Below, in pieces: positions 27,787 to 36,114 of a stretch of 64,000 bases of DNA (its first letter is position 1; every line of letters begins with the position of its first letter). The notes under the pieces are model-generated. The model searched no databases. It saw only the letters and a program-made list of their open reading frames with translations, and had not been told where the DNA came from. Made by a program: the position numbers and the translations under genes. The DNA comes from Streptomyces fumigatiscleroticus (lineage in GTDB: Bacteria; Actinomycetota; Actinomycetes; Streptomycetales; Streptomycetaceae): the NCBI RefSeq assembly GCF_014647975.1, contig NZ_BMQF01000005.1, positions 248,001 to 312,000 of the forward strand, written 5' to 3'.

Positions 27787-30279
27787 TCACTCCCCGCGTA
27801 CCCGCAGTGCCCGTGCCAGGTCGTCGAGCTGGTCGGTGAGCTTGCGGCGAAGGGCCGGGGTGGGGTCGGCGTCGCGCAGGCACTCCTCGCCCAGCCGCAG
27901 GTTCTCCCTGTCGACGGCGTGGACGGGGAAGGCCCAGCGGCCGGCGGCCTCGGCCATGGCGGGGCCGCGGCGGGCGGCGAGGGTGACGGCGTCCCGGTAG
28001 TAGCGCTCCACGTAGGGCCGTACCAGCTCGGCCTGCTCGGGCTGCCAGAAGCCCTGGGCGGTGGCGGTGAACAGGTAGTTGGACAGGTCGTCGGCGGCGA
28101 ACATCGCCTCCCAGGCCCTGGCCTTGGCCTCCGGTTCCGGCAGTGCGGCGCGGCAGCGGGCGGCGCCCTCCCGGCCGGTGGCGCTCGGGTCGCGTTCCAG
28201 TTCGGCGGCGATGGCGGCCTCGTCGGTGGCGCCGAGGACGGCGAGCCGGGTGAGGACGCGCCAGCGGAGTTCGGGGTCGAGTTCCGGGCCGCCGGGCACG
28301 GTGCCGTCGGCGAGCCAGGCGGCGATGGTGTCGGGGTGGGCGGCGACGTCGATCAGGTGGCGCACGGCGATCAGGCGCAGTCCGGGGTGGTCGCCGTCCT
28401 CGGTGCGGCGGACGAGGTCGCGGCAGAGGGCGGTGAGGGTGGTCAGGGCGGCGGGCCGCTGCTCGGGGGTGAGGTAGCGGTCGGTGACCTGGGTGGTGGC
28501 GAAGGCGAGCACGCCCTGGACGAGGGCGAGGTCGGTCTCGTGCGGGAGGTGGGTGCGGGCGGTGTCCAGGTAGGCGGCGGGCAAAAGCTCGCCGTCGCGC
28601 ACCGCGTCGCGCAGGGCGTTCCAGACGACCGCGCGGGTGAGCGGTTCGGGCAGGCCGGACAGGCTCGTCCGGACGGCCTCGAACGACTCGGGGTCGAAGC
28701 GGACCTTGGTGTAGGTGAGGTCGCCGTCGTTGAGGAGGAGCAGCGCCGGGCGCTTGCCGAGGTTGTGGGGGGTGGTCTGGGGGACGTCCAGGTCGAGACG
28801 CTCCCGCAGGGTGAGGCGGCCCTCGTCGGCCGGGTCCGGGTCGTAGAGGCCGACGGCGATGCGGTGGGGGCGGCTGCCGGTGTGGTCGACGGTGAGGGTG
28901 CAGATGCCGCCCGTCTCGCTGGTGACGCGGGGGGTGAGGGTGTCGACGCCGGTGGTGCGCAGCCAGGCGTCGGCCCAGGCGTGGACGTCGCGGTCGGTGG
29001 CGGCGGCGAGGGAGTCGATGAAGTCGGCGAGGGTGGCGTTGCCGAAGCGGTGGCGGGCGAAGTGGGTGTTGATGCCGGCCAGGAAGTCCTTCTCGCCGAG
29101 CCAGGTGACGAGCTGGCGCAGGGCGGAGGCGCCCTTGGCGTAGGAGATGCCGTCGAAGTTGAGGAGGGCGGAGGCGGTGTCCGGTACCGCTTCGGGTGCG
29201 ACGGGGTGGGTGGAGGGGCGCTGGTCGGCGTCGTAGCCCCAGGACTTGCGGGCGACGCCGAAGTCGGTCCAGGTGTCGGTGAAGCGGGTGGCCTCGGCGG
29301 TGGTCTGGTAGCCCATGTACTCGGCGAAGGACTCGTTCAGCCAGATGTCGTCCCACCACTTGAGGGTGACGAGGTCGCCGAACCACATGTGGGCCATCTC
29401 GTGGGCGATGACCATGGCGCGGGTCTGCCGTTCGGTGTCGGTGACGGCGGAGCGGTAGACGAACTCGTCGCGGAAGGTGACCAGGCCGGGGTTCTCCATG
29501 GCGCCGGCGTTGAATTCGGGGACGAAGGCCTGGTCGTAGGAGTCGAAGGGGTAGGGCTCCTCGAACTTCTCGTGGTAGCGGTCGAAGCAGGCGCGGGTGA
29601 CGTCGAGGATCTCGTCGGCGTCGGCGTCCAGGTGGGGGCCGAGGGAGCGGCGGCAGTGGATGCCGAAGGGCAGGCCGCGGTGTTCGGTGGTGACGGAGTG
29701 CCAGGGGCCGGCGGCGACGGCGACGAGGTAGGTGGAGATCAGGGGGGTGGTGGCGGCCCGCCACCGCCCGTCGCCCAGGTGTTCGGTGATTCCGTTGGCG
29801 AGGACGGTCCAGCCGTCGGGGGCCTTCACCGTCAGGTCGAAGACGGATTTGAGGTCGGGCTGGTCGAAGGCGGCGAAGACGCGCTGGACGTCGTCCATGA
29901 ACATCTGGGTGTAGACGTAGGTCTCGCCGTCGGTGGGGTCGGTGAAGCGGTGCATGCCCTCGCCGGTGCGGGAGTAGCGCATGGCGGCGTCGACGCGGAG
30001 TTCGTGCTCGCCGGCGGTGAGGTTCTTCAGCGGCAGTCTGTTCTCGTTCAGGGTCCGCGGGTCGAGGGGCTGTCCGTCGAGGGTGACGGTGCGCAGCTCG
30101 GCCGGCTTGAGCTCGACGAAGGTGTCCGTGCCCGTGTGGTCACCGTGGACGCTGAACCGGATGACGGTGTGGGAGTCGAAGGTGTCGTCCCCGGTGGTCA
30201 GATCGAGTTCGATCGTGTAGCGGTGGACGTCGAGGAGCTGGGCACGGGTCTGCGCTTCGTCGCGCGTCAGTACGGACAT
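27787..30279 (-). CDS. pepN: Aminopeptidase N, M1 family
   Basis: The 830-residue zinc metallopeptidase removes N-terminal residues from peptides. It starts MSVLTRDEAQTRAQLLDVHRY; an ATG three codons earlier is possible. The exopeptidase motif is FNAGAMENPG at about residue 258. The zinc site is VIAHEMAHMWFGDLVTLKWWDDIWLNESFAEYMG at about 294, giving HExxH and the third ligand Glu 18 residues on. An N-terminal beta domain (YTIELDLTTGDDTFDSHTVIRF) and a long C-terminal helical ERAP1-like domain complete the full-length family architecture. No signal peptide, so cytoplasmic. It stands alone between repeats and an unrelated response regulator. Confidence 0.96.
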   Translation of the reverse strand: MSVLTRDEAQTRAQLLDVHRYTIELDLTTGDDTFDSHTVIRFSVHGDHTGTDTFVELKPAELRTVTLDGQPLDPRTLNENRLPLKNLTAGEHELRVDAAMRYSRTGEGMHRFTDPTDGETYVYTQMFMDDVQRVFAAFDQPDLKSVFDLTVKAPDGWTVLANGITEHLGDGRWRAATTPLISTYLVAVAAGPWHSVTTEHRGLPFGIHCRRSLGPHLDADADEILDVTRACFDRYHEKFEEPYPFDSYDQAFVPEFNAGAMENPGLVTFRDEFVYRSAVTDTERQTRAMVIAHEMAHMWFGDLVTLKWWDDIWLNESFAEYMGYQTTAEATRFTDTWTDFGVARKSWGYDADQRPSTHPVAPEAVPDTASALLNFDGISYAKGASALRQLVTWLGEKDFLAGINTHFARHRFGNATLADFIDSLAAATDRDVHAWADAWLRTTGVDTLTPRVTSETGGICTLTVDHTGSRPHRIAVGLYDPDPADEGRLTLRERLDLDVPQTTPHNLGKRPALLLLNDGDLTYTKVRFDPESFEAVRTSLSGLPEPLTRAVVWNALRDAVRDGELLPAAYLDTARTHLPHETDLALVQGVLAFATTQVTDRYLTPEQRPAALTTLTALCRDLVRRTEDGDHPGLRLIAVRHLIDVAAHPDTIAAWLADGTVPGGPELDPELRWRVLTRLAVLGATDEAAIAAELERDPSATGREGAARCRAALPEPEAKARAWEAMFAADDLSNYLFTATAQGFWQPEQAELVRPYVERYYRDAVTLAARRGPAMAEAAGRWAFPVHAVDRENLRLGEECLRDADPTPALRRKLTDQLDDLARALRVRGE

Positions 30280-30335
30280 GCAGGACATGCTGCCTGATGC
30301 CGCCGACAGGGCACAGAGGTGGTTCGTTACGTGAC

Positions 30336-30944
30336 CTATGTCCGGTCGGTTTCGAGCTTCTGGGCATGGGTGCCCTCGCGTTCGCGCACGCCCTGCGGGT
30401 GTTCCTTGTCGTACTCCCTGGGGTGCGGTGTCTGGGGCCGCGGGAGCGGGACGTGGGCGTCGGGGTGGGGCAGGACGGGGCGCGGGAGCTGTTCCGTGGT
30501 CGCGGCGTGGTCCTTGACCAGGGCGCGCAGCTCGCGGACCTCCTGCTCCAGGGCGAGGTGGCGCTGGCGGGCGTCGAAGAGGTAGCGGACCTTGGTGCGC
30601 AGGGTCAAGGGGTCGACGGGTTTCATGACGAGGTCGGCGACGCCGAGCCGGAACGCGGCGGAGGTCAGCTCCTGGTCCGGGCCGAACCCGGTGAGGAGGA
30701 TGACCGGTATGTGCTGGGTCTGTTCCAGACGGCGCATGTAGCGGACCACGTCGAGGCCGCTGACGCCGGGCATGCGCACGTCCAGCAGTAGCAGGCCGAC
30801 CCGGCCGCGCAGCACCTGTTTGAGCGCCTCGTCGCCGCTGGTGGCCTGGGCCAGCCGGTAGCCCAGTGGGGCCAGGGCGCTCTCCAGGGCGTACAGCGTT
30901 TCCTCGTGGTCGTCGACGATGAGGATCCTGGCTTCCGACGGCAT
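30336..30944 (-). CDS. Orphan response regulator, receiver domain with proline-rich tail
   Basis: ATG with GGGAGGAGG about seven bases upstream; 202 residues. A receiver domain fills residues 5-125: ILIVDDHEETLYALESAL with D11-D12, phospho-acceptor D55 in LLLLDVRMPGVSG, VILLTGFGP and the lysine in LVMKPVDPLTL. A coiled-coil-like ARQRHLALEQEVRELRALVKDH follows, then a 50-residue Pro/His/Arg-rich tail. There is no DNA-binding domain, so output must be by protein contact. No histidine kinase lies nearby. The gene sits between pepN and chorismate mutase, all on the minus strand. Confidence 0.88.
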   Translation of the reverse strand: MPSEARILIVDDHEETLYALESALAPLGYRLAQATSGDEALKQVLRGRVGLLLLDVRMPGVSGLDVVRYMRRLEQTQHIPVILLTGFGPDQELTSAAFRLGVADLVMKPVDPLTLRTKVRYLFDARQRHLALEQEVRELRALVKDHAATTEQLPRPVLPHPDAHVPLPRPQTPHPREYDKEHPQGVREREGTHAQKLETDRT

Positions 30945-31028
30945 GGCCCGGCCTCCTCCCACGGGAGTGCACAGCGCAGCATGCTCCGTGCACGCCCCTG
31001 TGTCACTCCCCCGGGGCGTAGGCCGATG

Positions 31029-31379
31029 TCAGTCCGTCGCCGGGGCGGAGCCGTTCACGGTGTCCTCGGCGATGCGCTCGTGGTGGCGGATGACCTCGGC
31101 GATGATGAAGTTGAGGAACTTCTCGGCGAACGCGGGATCCAGTTTGGCACTTTCGGCGAGGGCGCGCAGGCGGGCGATCTGTTTCGCCTCGCGGGCCGGG
31201 TCGGCGGGCGGCAGCTGGTGCCGGGCCTTGAGGTGGCCCACCTGCTGGGTGCATTTGAAGCGTTCGGCGAGCATGTGGACGACGGCCGCGTCGATGTTGT
31301 CGATGCTGTCCCGCAGCCGGGCCAGTTCCTCGCGGACGGCGGGGTCGACGTCACCGGTTCCGGTGTTGCTGATGGTCAT
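31029..31379 (-). CDS. Chorismate mutase, AroQ type
   Basis: The 116-residue all-helical enzyme converts chorismate to prephenate, feeding phenylalanine and tyrosine synthesis. It carries the AroQ helix 1 ELARLRDSIDNIDAAVVHMLAERF (with the active-site arginine and the first-helix Glu/Asp pattern), QQVGHLKARHQLPPADPAREAKQIARLRALAESAKLDPAFAEKFLNFIIAEVIRHHERI, where Lys, Arg and Glu/Gln positions line the active site. It is monofunctional and has no signal peptide, unlike secreted AroQ forms. It competes with anthranilate synthase (trpE, in this window) for chorismate. Confidence 0.92.
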   Translation of the reverse strand: MTISNTGTGDVDPAVREELARLRDSIDNIDAAVVHMLAERFKCTQQVGHLKARHQLPPADPAREAKQIARLRALAESAKLDPAFAEKFLNFIIAEVIRHHERIAEDTVNGSAPATD

Positions 31380-31525
31380 GGGCGCGAGCCTACAAAGCGG
31401 GCGGGCGCCGGCTCCCTGCTGTCCGTCTTACGGAACAGGGCCCTCCGCCCGGAATTCGACGGACGAGGGGGACCTGGGCCGCCGTAGAGTGGGTGAGGGG
31501 CTTCAGCGTCCTGGGGGGCGACGGC

Positions 31526-32419
31526 GTGGCGAACGACGGACCGGTCGAGCACGGCTACCCGCATCTGGAGACGGTGCGGGCCGCCATCACCGCGCTGTAC
31601 AGGCGGTTGTCGTACGACACCGTGCAGACGTTCGCGACCAGTGTGGTGCCGGCCGATGTGGCGTTCGGTGACACCGACGACCTGTATCTGGGTGCGCAGC
31701 GGGTCGCCCGTGAGCTGGTGCGTCACTACCGGCTGCCGGATGCCCGGCTGATCGTGAGTTTCCGTGAGATGACGCATGCGGCGAACGTGGAACTCGCCGC
31801 CGGTCCGGAGTACTTCGTGGAGCTGAACGACCGTTTCCGGGCGCACCGGCGGGACATCGGCGCGGCTCTGGCGCACGAGGTGATGCATGTCTACCTGCAC
31901 CGGCTCGGGCTGTCCTTCCCCGGCACCCGCGACAACGAGATCCTCACGGACACGGCGACGACGTATCTGGGCGCGGGGTGGCTGCTGCTGGACGCCTACC
32001 GGGAGGACGCGGCGTCGTCGCAGAAGCTGGGGTATCTCACGCCGGAGGAGTTCGGTTATGTCCTGGCCAAGCGCGCGCTGGTCTTCGGCGAGGATCCCTC
32101 GGTGTGGTTCACCAGCCCGCAGGCGTACACGGCGTACGTCAGGGGCATGGCGCGGGCCCGCCGGGACGGGCAGCAGCCGCCGCTGACGGCGGCGGGCTGG
32201 GCGGGCCGCCGCCGTTATGCCCGGGACCGCCGGCACGCCCAGGACCACCGGGTGCCGGGCCCGGCGGACATGCCGTACTCCTTCTCCCCCGACGGCCCGG
32301 GTCCGCTGCGGGTGTCGTTTCCCTGCCCGACCTGTCACCAGCGGATCAGGGTGCCGGTGCGGGGCCGGGTGCGGGCGCGCTGCGGGCTGTGCCGGACGGT
32401 GCTGGAGTGCGACACGTAG
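31526..32419 (+). CDS. HExxH metalloprotease-like protein with C-terminal zinc ribbon
   Basis: A GTG start with GGGGGGCG six bases upstream gives 297 residues (MANDGPVEHGYPHLETVRAA); a GTG eleven codons earlier is possible. The middle has IGAALAHEVMHVYLHRLGL, an HExxH zinc motif, followed by DNEILTDTATTYLGAGWLLLDAY, where the Glu/Asp could supply a third ligand. The end carries a four-cysteine zinc ribbon, CPTCHQRIRVPVRGRVRARCGLC. The pattern of a peptidase core plus treble-clef tail is reminiscent of SprT/Spartan-like proteases, but I do not recognise the exact family. A -10-like TAGAGT lies at 31488-31493. It diverges from chorismate mutase and converges on the cytochrome b gene. Confidence 0.75.
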   Translation: MANDGPVEHGYPHLETVRAAITALYRRLSYDTVQTFATSVVPADVAFGDTDDLYLGAQRVARELVRHYRLPDARLIVSFREMTHAANVELAAGPEYFVELNDRFRAHRRDIGAALAHEVMHVYLHRLGLSFPGTRDNEILTDTATTYLGAGWLLLDAYREDAASSQKLGYLTPEEFGYVLAKRALVFGEDPSVWFTSPQAYTAYVRGMARARRDGQQPPLTAAGWAGRRRYARDRRHAQDHRVPGPADMPYSFSPDGPGPLRVSFPCPTCHQRIRVPVRGRVRARCGLCRTVLECDT

Positions 32420-32427
32420 GCGCACGG

Positions 32428-34074
32428 TCAGTGGTGGTCGCCGCTGGTGATCTCCCGGTACTCCTGAACGGTGGGCTTCGGGATCCGGCTGCCGGGCCCG
32501 AACATGGCCCTGGCGAGCCGGGCGCGCAGCCGCTGCGAGGCGGGGACGGACCGGCGGACGCCGTTGGCGTCCGTGAGGGGGCCGATCTCGTAGGGCGGGT
32601 TCTGCTCGTGCTGGGTCAGGGTGAACAGCTGGTCCTGGGCGAGGGGTTCGTGGACCTCGATGTACTCGCCGTGCGGCAGCCGTTTGATGATGCCGGTCTC
32701 GCGGCCGTGCAGCACCTTGTCCCGGTCGCGGCGCTGGAGGCCGAGGCAGATCCGTCGGGTGACGACGAAGGTGAGGACGGGCACCGCGAAGACGGCGATG
32801 CGGACGAACCAGGTGATGGCGTTGATGGACAGGTGCAGATGGGTGGCGACGATGTCGTTGCCGCCGCCGATCAGCAGCACCGCGTAGAGGCTGAGCCAGG
32901 CCGCGCCGAGGCCGGTCCGTACGGGGGCGTTGCGCGGCCGGTCCAGGATGTGGTGCTCGCGCCGGTCGCCGGTGATCCAGGCCTCGATGAAGGGGTACAC
33001 GCCGATGGCGAGCATGACCAGCGGGAAGAGCGCGAAGGGGATGAACACGCCGAGGACCAGGGTGTGGCCCCAGAGGTTGATCTCCCATCCCGGCATCACC
33101 CGGATCAGTCCCTCGGAGAAGCCGAGGTACCAGTCGGGCTGGGCGCCGGTGGTGACGAGGTCGGGGCGGTAGGGGCCGAAGGCCCAGACGGGGTTGATCT
33201 GGGCGAGCCCGCCCAGGATGGCCAGCACGCCGAAGACGAGGAAGAAGAAGCCGCCGGCCTTGGCCATGTACACCGGCAGGAACGGCATGCCGACGACCGT
33301 CCGCTGGTCGCGGCCGGGCCCCGGGTACTGGGTGTGCTTGTGGTAGAAGACCAGGATCAGATGGGCGACCAGCAGTCCGAGCATGATGCCCGGCAGCAGC
33401 AGGACATGGACCGGGAAGAGCCGGGAGATGATGTCGTGCCCGGGGAACTCGCCGCCGAAGAGGAAGGCCGACAGGTACGTCCCCACGATCGGCACGGACA
33501 GGATCGCCCCGCCGGCGAACCGGATGCCGGTGCCGGACAGCAGGTCGTCGGGGAGGGAGTAGCCGGTCAGTCCGGTGATGATGCCGAGCATCAGCAGGGT
33601 CCAGCCGAAGAGCCAGTTCAGCTCGCGCGGCTTGCGGAAGGCGCCGGTGAAGAAGACGCGCATCATGTGCACGAGCATGCCGACCACGAAGACCAGCGCC
33701 GACCAGTGGTGGATCTGCCGGATGAGCAGCCCGCCGCGCACGTCGAAGCTGATGTCGAGCGTGGACTCGAAGGCCCTGGTCATCATGACGCCGTTGAGGG
33801 GTTCGTAGGAGCCGTGGTAGACGACCTCGACGCCGCTGGGCTCGAAGAACAGGGTGAGGTAGACGCCGGTGAGGATGAGGACGAGGAAGCTGTAGAGGCA
33901 GACCTCGCCCAGCATGAAGGACCAGTGGTCCGGGAAGACCTTGCGCATGTTGGCCTTGGCCAGCGTGTACAGGCCGAGCCGTCCGTCGGCCCAGTCGGCG
34001 AGTCTCTCGCCCGGGCCGGGGGTGTTCGCTCGGGCGGAGCCCGTCCTGCCGTTCACCGATCGTGCGCCGTCCAT
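32428..34074 (-). CDS. Cytochrome b (QcrB-like) of a bc complex, without partner genes
   Basis: ATG with GGGGAGGCGG about seven bases upstream; 548 residues, about nine transmembrane segments. The heme b ligands are visible as paired histidines: IRQIHHWSALVFVVGMLVHMMRVF on one helix and FPVHVLLLPGIMLGLLVAHLILVFYHKH on the next pair. GYSLPDDLLSGTGIRF and the quinol-site-type QPDWYLGFSEG are typical of actinobacterial QcrB, as is the long C-terminal cytoplasmic tail (LAQDQLFTLTQHEQNPPYEIGPL). In the main respiratory operon qcrB follows qcrC and qcrA; here neither Rieske protein nor cytochrome c is adjacent, so this is probably a second, paralogous copy. Function in an alternative bc complex is inferred. 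Confidence 0.9.
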   Translation of the reverse strand: MDGARSVNGRTGSARANTPGPGERLADWADGRLGLYTLAKANMRKVFPDHWSFMLGEVCLYSFLVLILTGVYLTLFFEPSGVEVVYHGSYEPLNGVMMTRAFESTLDISFDVRGGLLIRQIHHWSALVFVVGMLVHMMRVFFTGAFRKPRELNWLFGWTLLMLGIITGLTGYSLPDDLLSGTGIRFAGGAILSVPIVGTYLSAFLFGGEFPGHDIISRLFPVHVLLLPGIMLGLLVAHLILVFYHKHTQYPGPGRDQRTVVGMPFLPVYMAKAGGFFFLVFGVLAILGGLAQINPVWAFGPYRPDLVTTGAQPDWYLGFSEGLIRVMPGWEINLWGHTLVLGVFIPFALFPLVMLAIGVYPFIEAWITGDRREHHILDRPRNAPVRTGLGAAWLSLYAVLLIGGGNDIVATHLHLSINAITWFVRIAVFAVPVLTFVVTRRICLGLQRRDRDKVLHGRETGIIKRLPHGEYIEVHEPLAQDQLFTLTQHEQNPPYEIGPLTDANGVRRSVPASQRLRARLARAMFGPGSRIPKPTVQEYREITSGDHH

Positions 34075-34285
34075 GCGTTCGCCGCCTCCCCATCGGATCG
34101 TCCTCAGGGTGGCACGGCGGCCCGCCCAAGCCAACGGTGCGGGCAGCCCGGCCGTCGGCTGCGCGTCGGCGTTCCCGAGCTCACGGGACCCTCCTGTCCC
34201 CCGGCCCACAGGTGTTCGCTAGGTTGTTCGCCGCCGCCCCCACCGGCTCGTCCCCCCGTCCCTGTCGCCCTCCGAGGAGCCGGCC

Positions 34286-35215
34286 GTGGATTCCGAGTCC
34301 ACCGTCACCACCTGCTACCGCCATCCGCGGGTGGAGTGCCATGTGCGCTGCACCCGCTGTGAGCGGTACATCTGCCCGGACTGCATGCGGGAGGCGGCCG
34401 TGGGCCACCACTGCCCGGAGTGCGTCAAGGAGGGCGCGCGGTCGGTGCGGCAGGCCCGCACGATCGTCGGCGGCCGGGTGTCGGCGACACCGGCGATGAC
34501 GTACGCGCTGATCGGTCTGAATGTCCTCGCCTACGTGGCCGAGGTGGTGCGCCCGGCGGTCGTGGACCGGTTCGAGATGGTCGGCGCCCGGCTGGTCGGG
34601 CCGGACGGCGGGCTCTACGTCTACCAGGACGCCCACCCGGCCGGCTTCCACGCCGAGGGCGTGGCCGCGGGGCAGTGGGAACGGCTGATCACCGGCGCTT
34701 TCCTGCATCTCCAGCCCACCGAGGGCACGTTCGGGATCCTGCATCTGGTGCTGAACATGGTCGCGCTGTGGCAGCTGGGCCGGGTCGTGGAGATCCAGCT
34801 GGGCCGGGTGCGGTATCTCGCGGTGTATCTGCTGTCGGCGCTCGGCGGCTCCGTCGCGGAGCTGCTGCTGGCCGACCCGGGGCAGCCGTCGGTCGGCGCG
34901 TCCGGTGCCGTCTTCGGTCTGGGTGCGGCGTACTACGTGCTGGCCCGCCGCCTGGGCGCCGACATGGGGCCCGTCAACCGCTTCATGGCCTTTCTGCTGC
35001 TGTGGCTGCTGCTCTCCGCCGGGCTCACCTCCTGGCAGGGCCATCTGGGCGGCCTGCTGGCGGGCGCGGCGGTGACGCTGGCGCTGGCGTACGCGCCCCG
35101 TGACGGGCGGCGGACGGTGGTGCAGGCGGTGGCGTGTGCGGGGGTGCTGGTGCTGCTGGTGGCGCTGACGGCGGTGAAGGTGTCGGAGCTGACGGGCGGA
35201 GGAGTGGCCCAGTGA
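34286..35215 (+). CDS. Rhomboid-family intramembrane serine protease with N-terminal zinc finger
   Basis: GTG with GAGGAG six bases upstream; 309 residues. The first 50 residues hold a B-box-like zinc finger, CYRHPRVECHVRCTRCERYICPDCMREAAVGHHCPEC. Six or seven transmembrane segments follow. The catalytic serine lies in QPSVGASGAVFGLGAAYY (GASGA), the catalytic histidine in SWQGHLGGLLAGA, and ILHLVLNMVALWQLG holds the HxxxN motif of rhomboids. These enzymes cleave substrates within the membrane. The stop overlaps the start of the chitosanase gene (GTGA), so the two are co-translated. Confidence 0.93.
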   Translation: MDSESTVTTCYRHPRVECHVRCTRCERYICPDCMREAAVGHHCPECVKEGARSVRQARTIVGGRVSATPAMTYALIGLNVLAYVAEVVRPAVVDRFEMVGARLVGPDGGLYVYQDAHPAGFHAEGVAAGQWERLITGAFLHLQPTEGTFGILHLVLNMVALWQLGRVVEIQLGRVRYLAVYLLSALGGSVAELLLADPGQPSVGASGAVFGLGAAYYVLARRLGADMGPVNRFMAFLLLWLLLSAGLTSWQGHLGGLLAGAAVTLALAYAPRDGRRTVVQAVACAGVLVLLVALTAVKVSELTGGGVAQ

Positions 35216-36114
35216 GACGTGCCGGTGTGCTGCTGTTCGCGGCCGTTCCCGTGGTGGTGACGGCGGCGTTCTTCCTGCTGCCCGCGGACTCCGACGGCCG
35301 GTCGGCGGCGGCTCCGGCCGCCTCGGCCGGGCTCACCGGGAAGGACGCCAAGGACCGGGCCGAGCGGGAACGCGCGGAGGACGACGCCGTCATCGCCGAC
35401 CTGCCGGCGGGCCTGGCCGCGCCCGGCAAGAAGGAGCTGGCGCAGCGAATCGTGGCCAGCGCCGAGAACTCGACGCTTCGGTGGCGCGATTCCTACGGCG
35501 CCATCGAGGACGACGGCGACGGCGAGGGCTACACGGCGGGCATCGTCGGCTTCTGCACCGGCACCCACGATCTGCTGACCCTGGTCGAGCGGTACACCGA
35601 GGACCACCCCGGCAACGGGCTGGCCCGCTATCTGCCCGCCCTGCGCGAGGTCGACGGCACGGACTCCCACGAGGGACTGGACCCCGGCTTCACGGCCGCC
35701 TGGCGGGCGGAGGCGGAGCTGCCGGCCTTCCGCGAGGCCCAGGAGGAGGAGCGCGACCGGGTCTACTTCGACCCGGCGGTCCGCCTCGCCAAGCTCGACG
35801 GTCTGGGCCCGCTGGGCCAGTTCATCTACTACGACGCGATGGTCTTCCACGGCCCCGGCACCGACTCCGACGGCTTCTACGGCCTGCGCGACCGCGCGCT
35901 CCAGGAGGCGGACACCCCCGCCCAGGGCGGCTCGGAGAAGGCCTTCCTGGACATCTTCCTGGACCTGTGCCGCGAGGCGATGAAGGCCAGGCGCGCGGAC
36001 ATCGACACCAGCCGCATCGACACGGCCCAGCGCACGTGGCTGTACGACGGGAACATGGACCTCGAGACGCCGCTGGTGTGGACGATGTACGGGGAGACGT
36101 ACCGGGTGCCCTAG
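35212..36114 (+). CDS. Secreted chitosanase, glycoside hydrolase family 46
   Basis: GTG overlapping the rhomboid stop, with GGAGGAG upstream; 300 residues. The N-terminus MRRAGVLLFAAVPVVVTAAFFLLPADSDG is a signal peptide or anchor, followed by an Ala/Lys/Glu-rich linker. The GH46 core begins at KKELAQRIVASAENST and contains both catalytic residues by comparison with the Streptomyces N174 enzyme: the Glu in SAENST and the Asp in IEDDGDGEGYTAG. GFCTGTHDLL, DRVYFDPAVRLAKLDGL, GQFIYYDAMVFHGPG and TPAQGGSEKAFLD are further family motifs. It hydrolyses chitosan outside the cell. No clear chitosanase operator box was found. Its stop shares CTAG with the convergent regulator gene. Confidence 0.93.
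   Translation: MRRAGVLLFAAVPVVVTAAFFLLPADSDGRSAAAPAASAGLTGKDAKDRAERERAEDDAVIADLPAGLAAPGKKELAQRIVASAENSTLRWRDSYGAIEDDGDGEGYTAGIVGFCTGTHDLLTLVERYTEDHPGNGLARYLPALREVDGTDSHEGLDPGFTAAWRAEAELPAFREAQEEERDRVYFDPAVRLAKLDGLGPLGQFIYYDAMVFHGPGTDSDGFYGLRDRALQEADTPAQGGSEKAFLDIFLDLCREAMKARRADIDTSRIDTAQRTWLYDGNMDLETPLVWTMYGETYRVP

Noticed and set aside
27313-30297. 994-codon plus-strand frame opposite pepN
   Set aside because: It passes through the 9-bp repeats and then the antisense of pepN, with Gly/Val-rich shadow composition.
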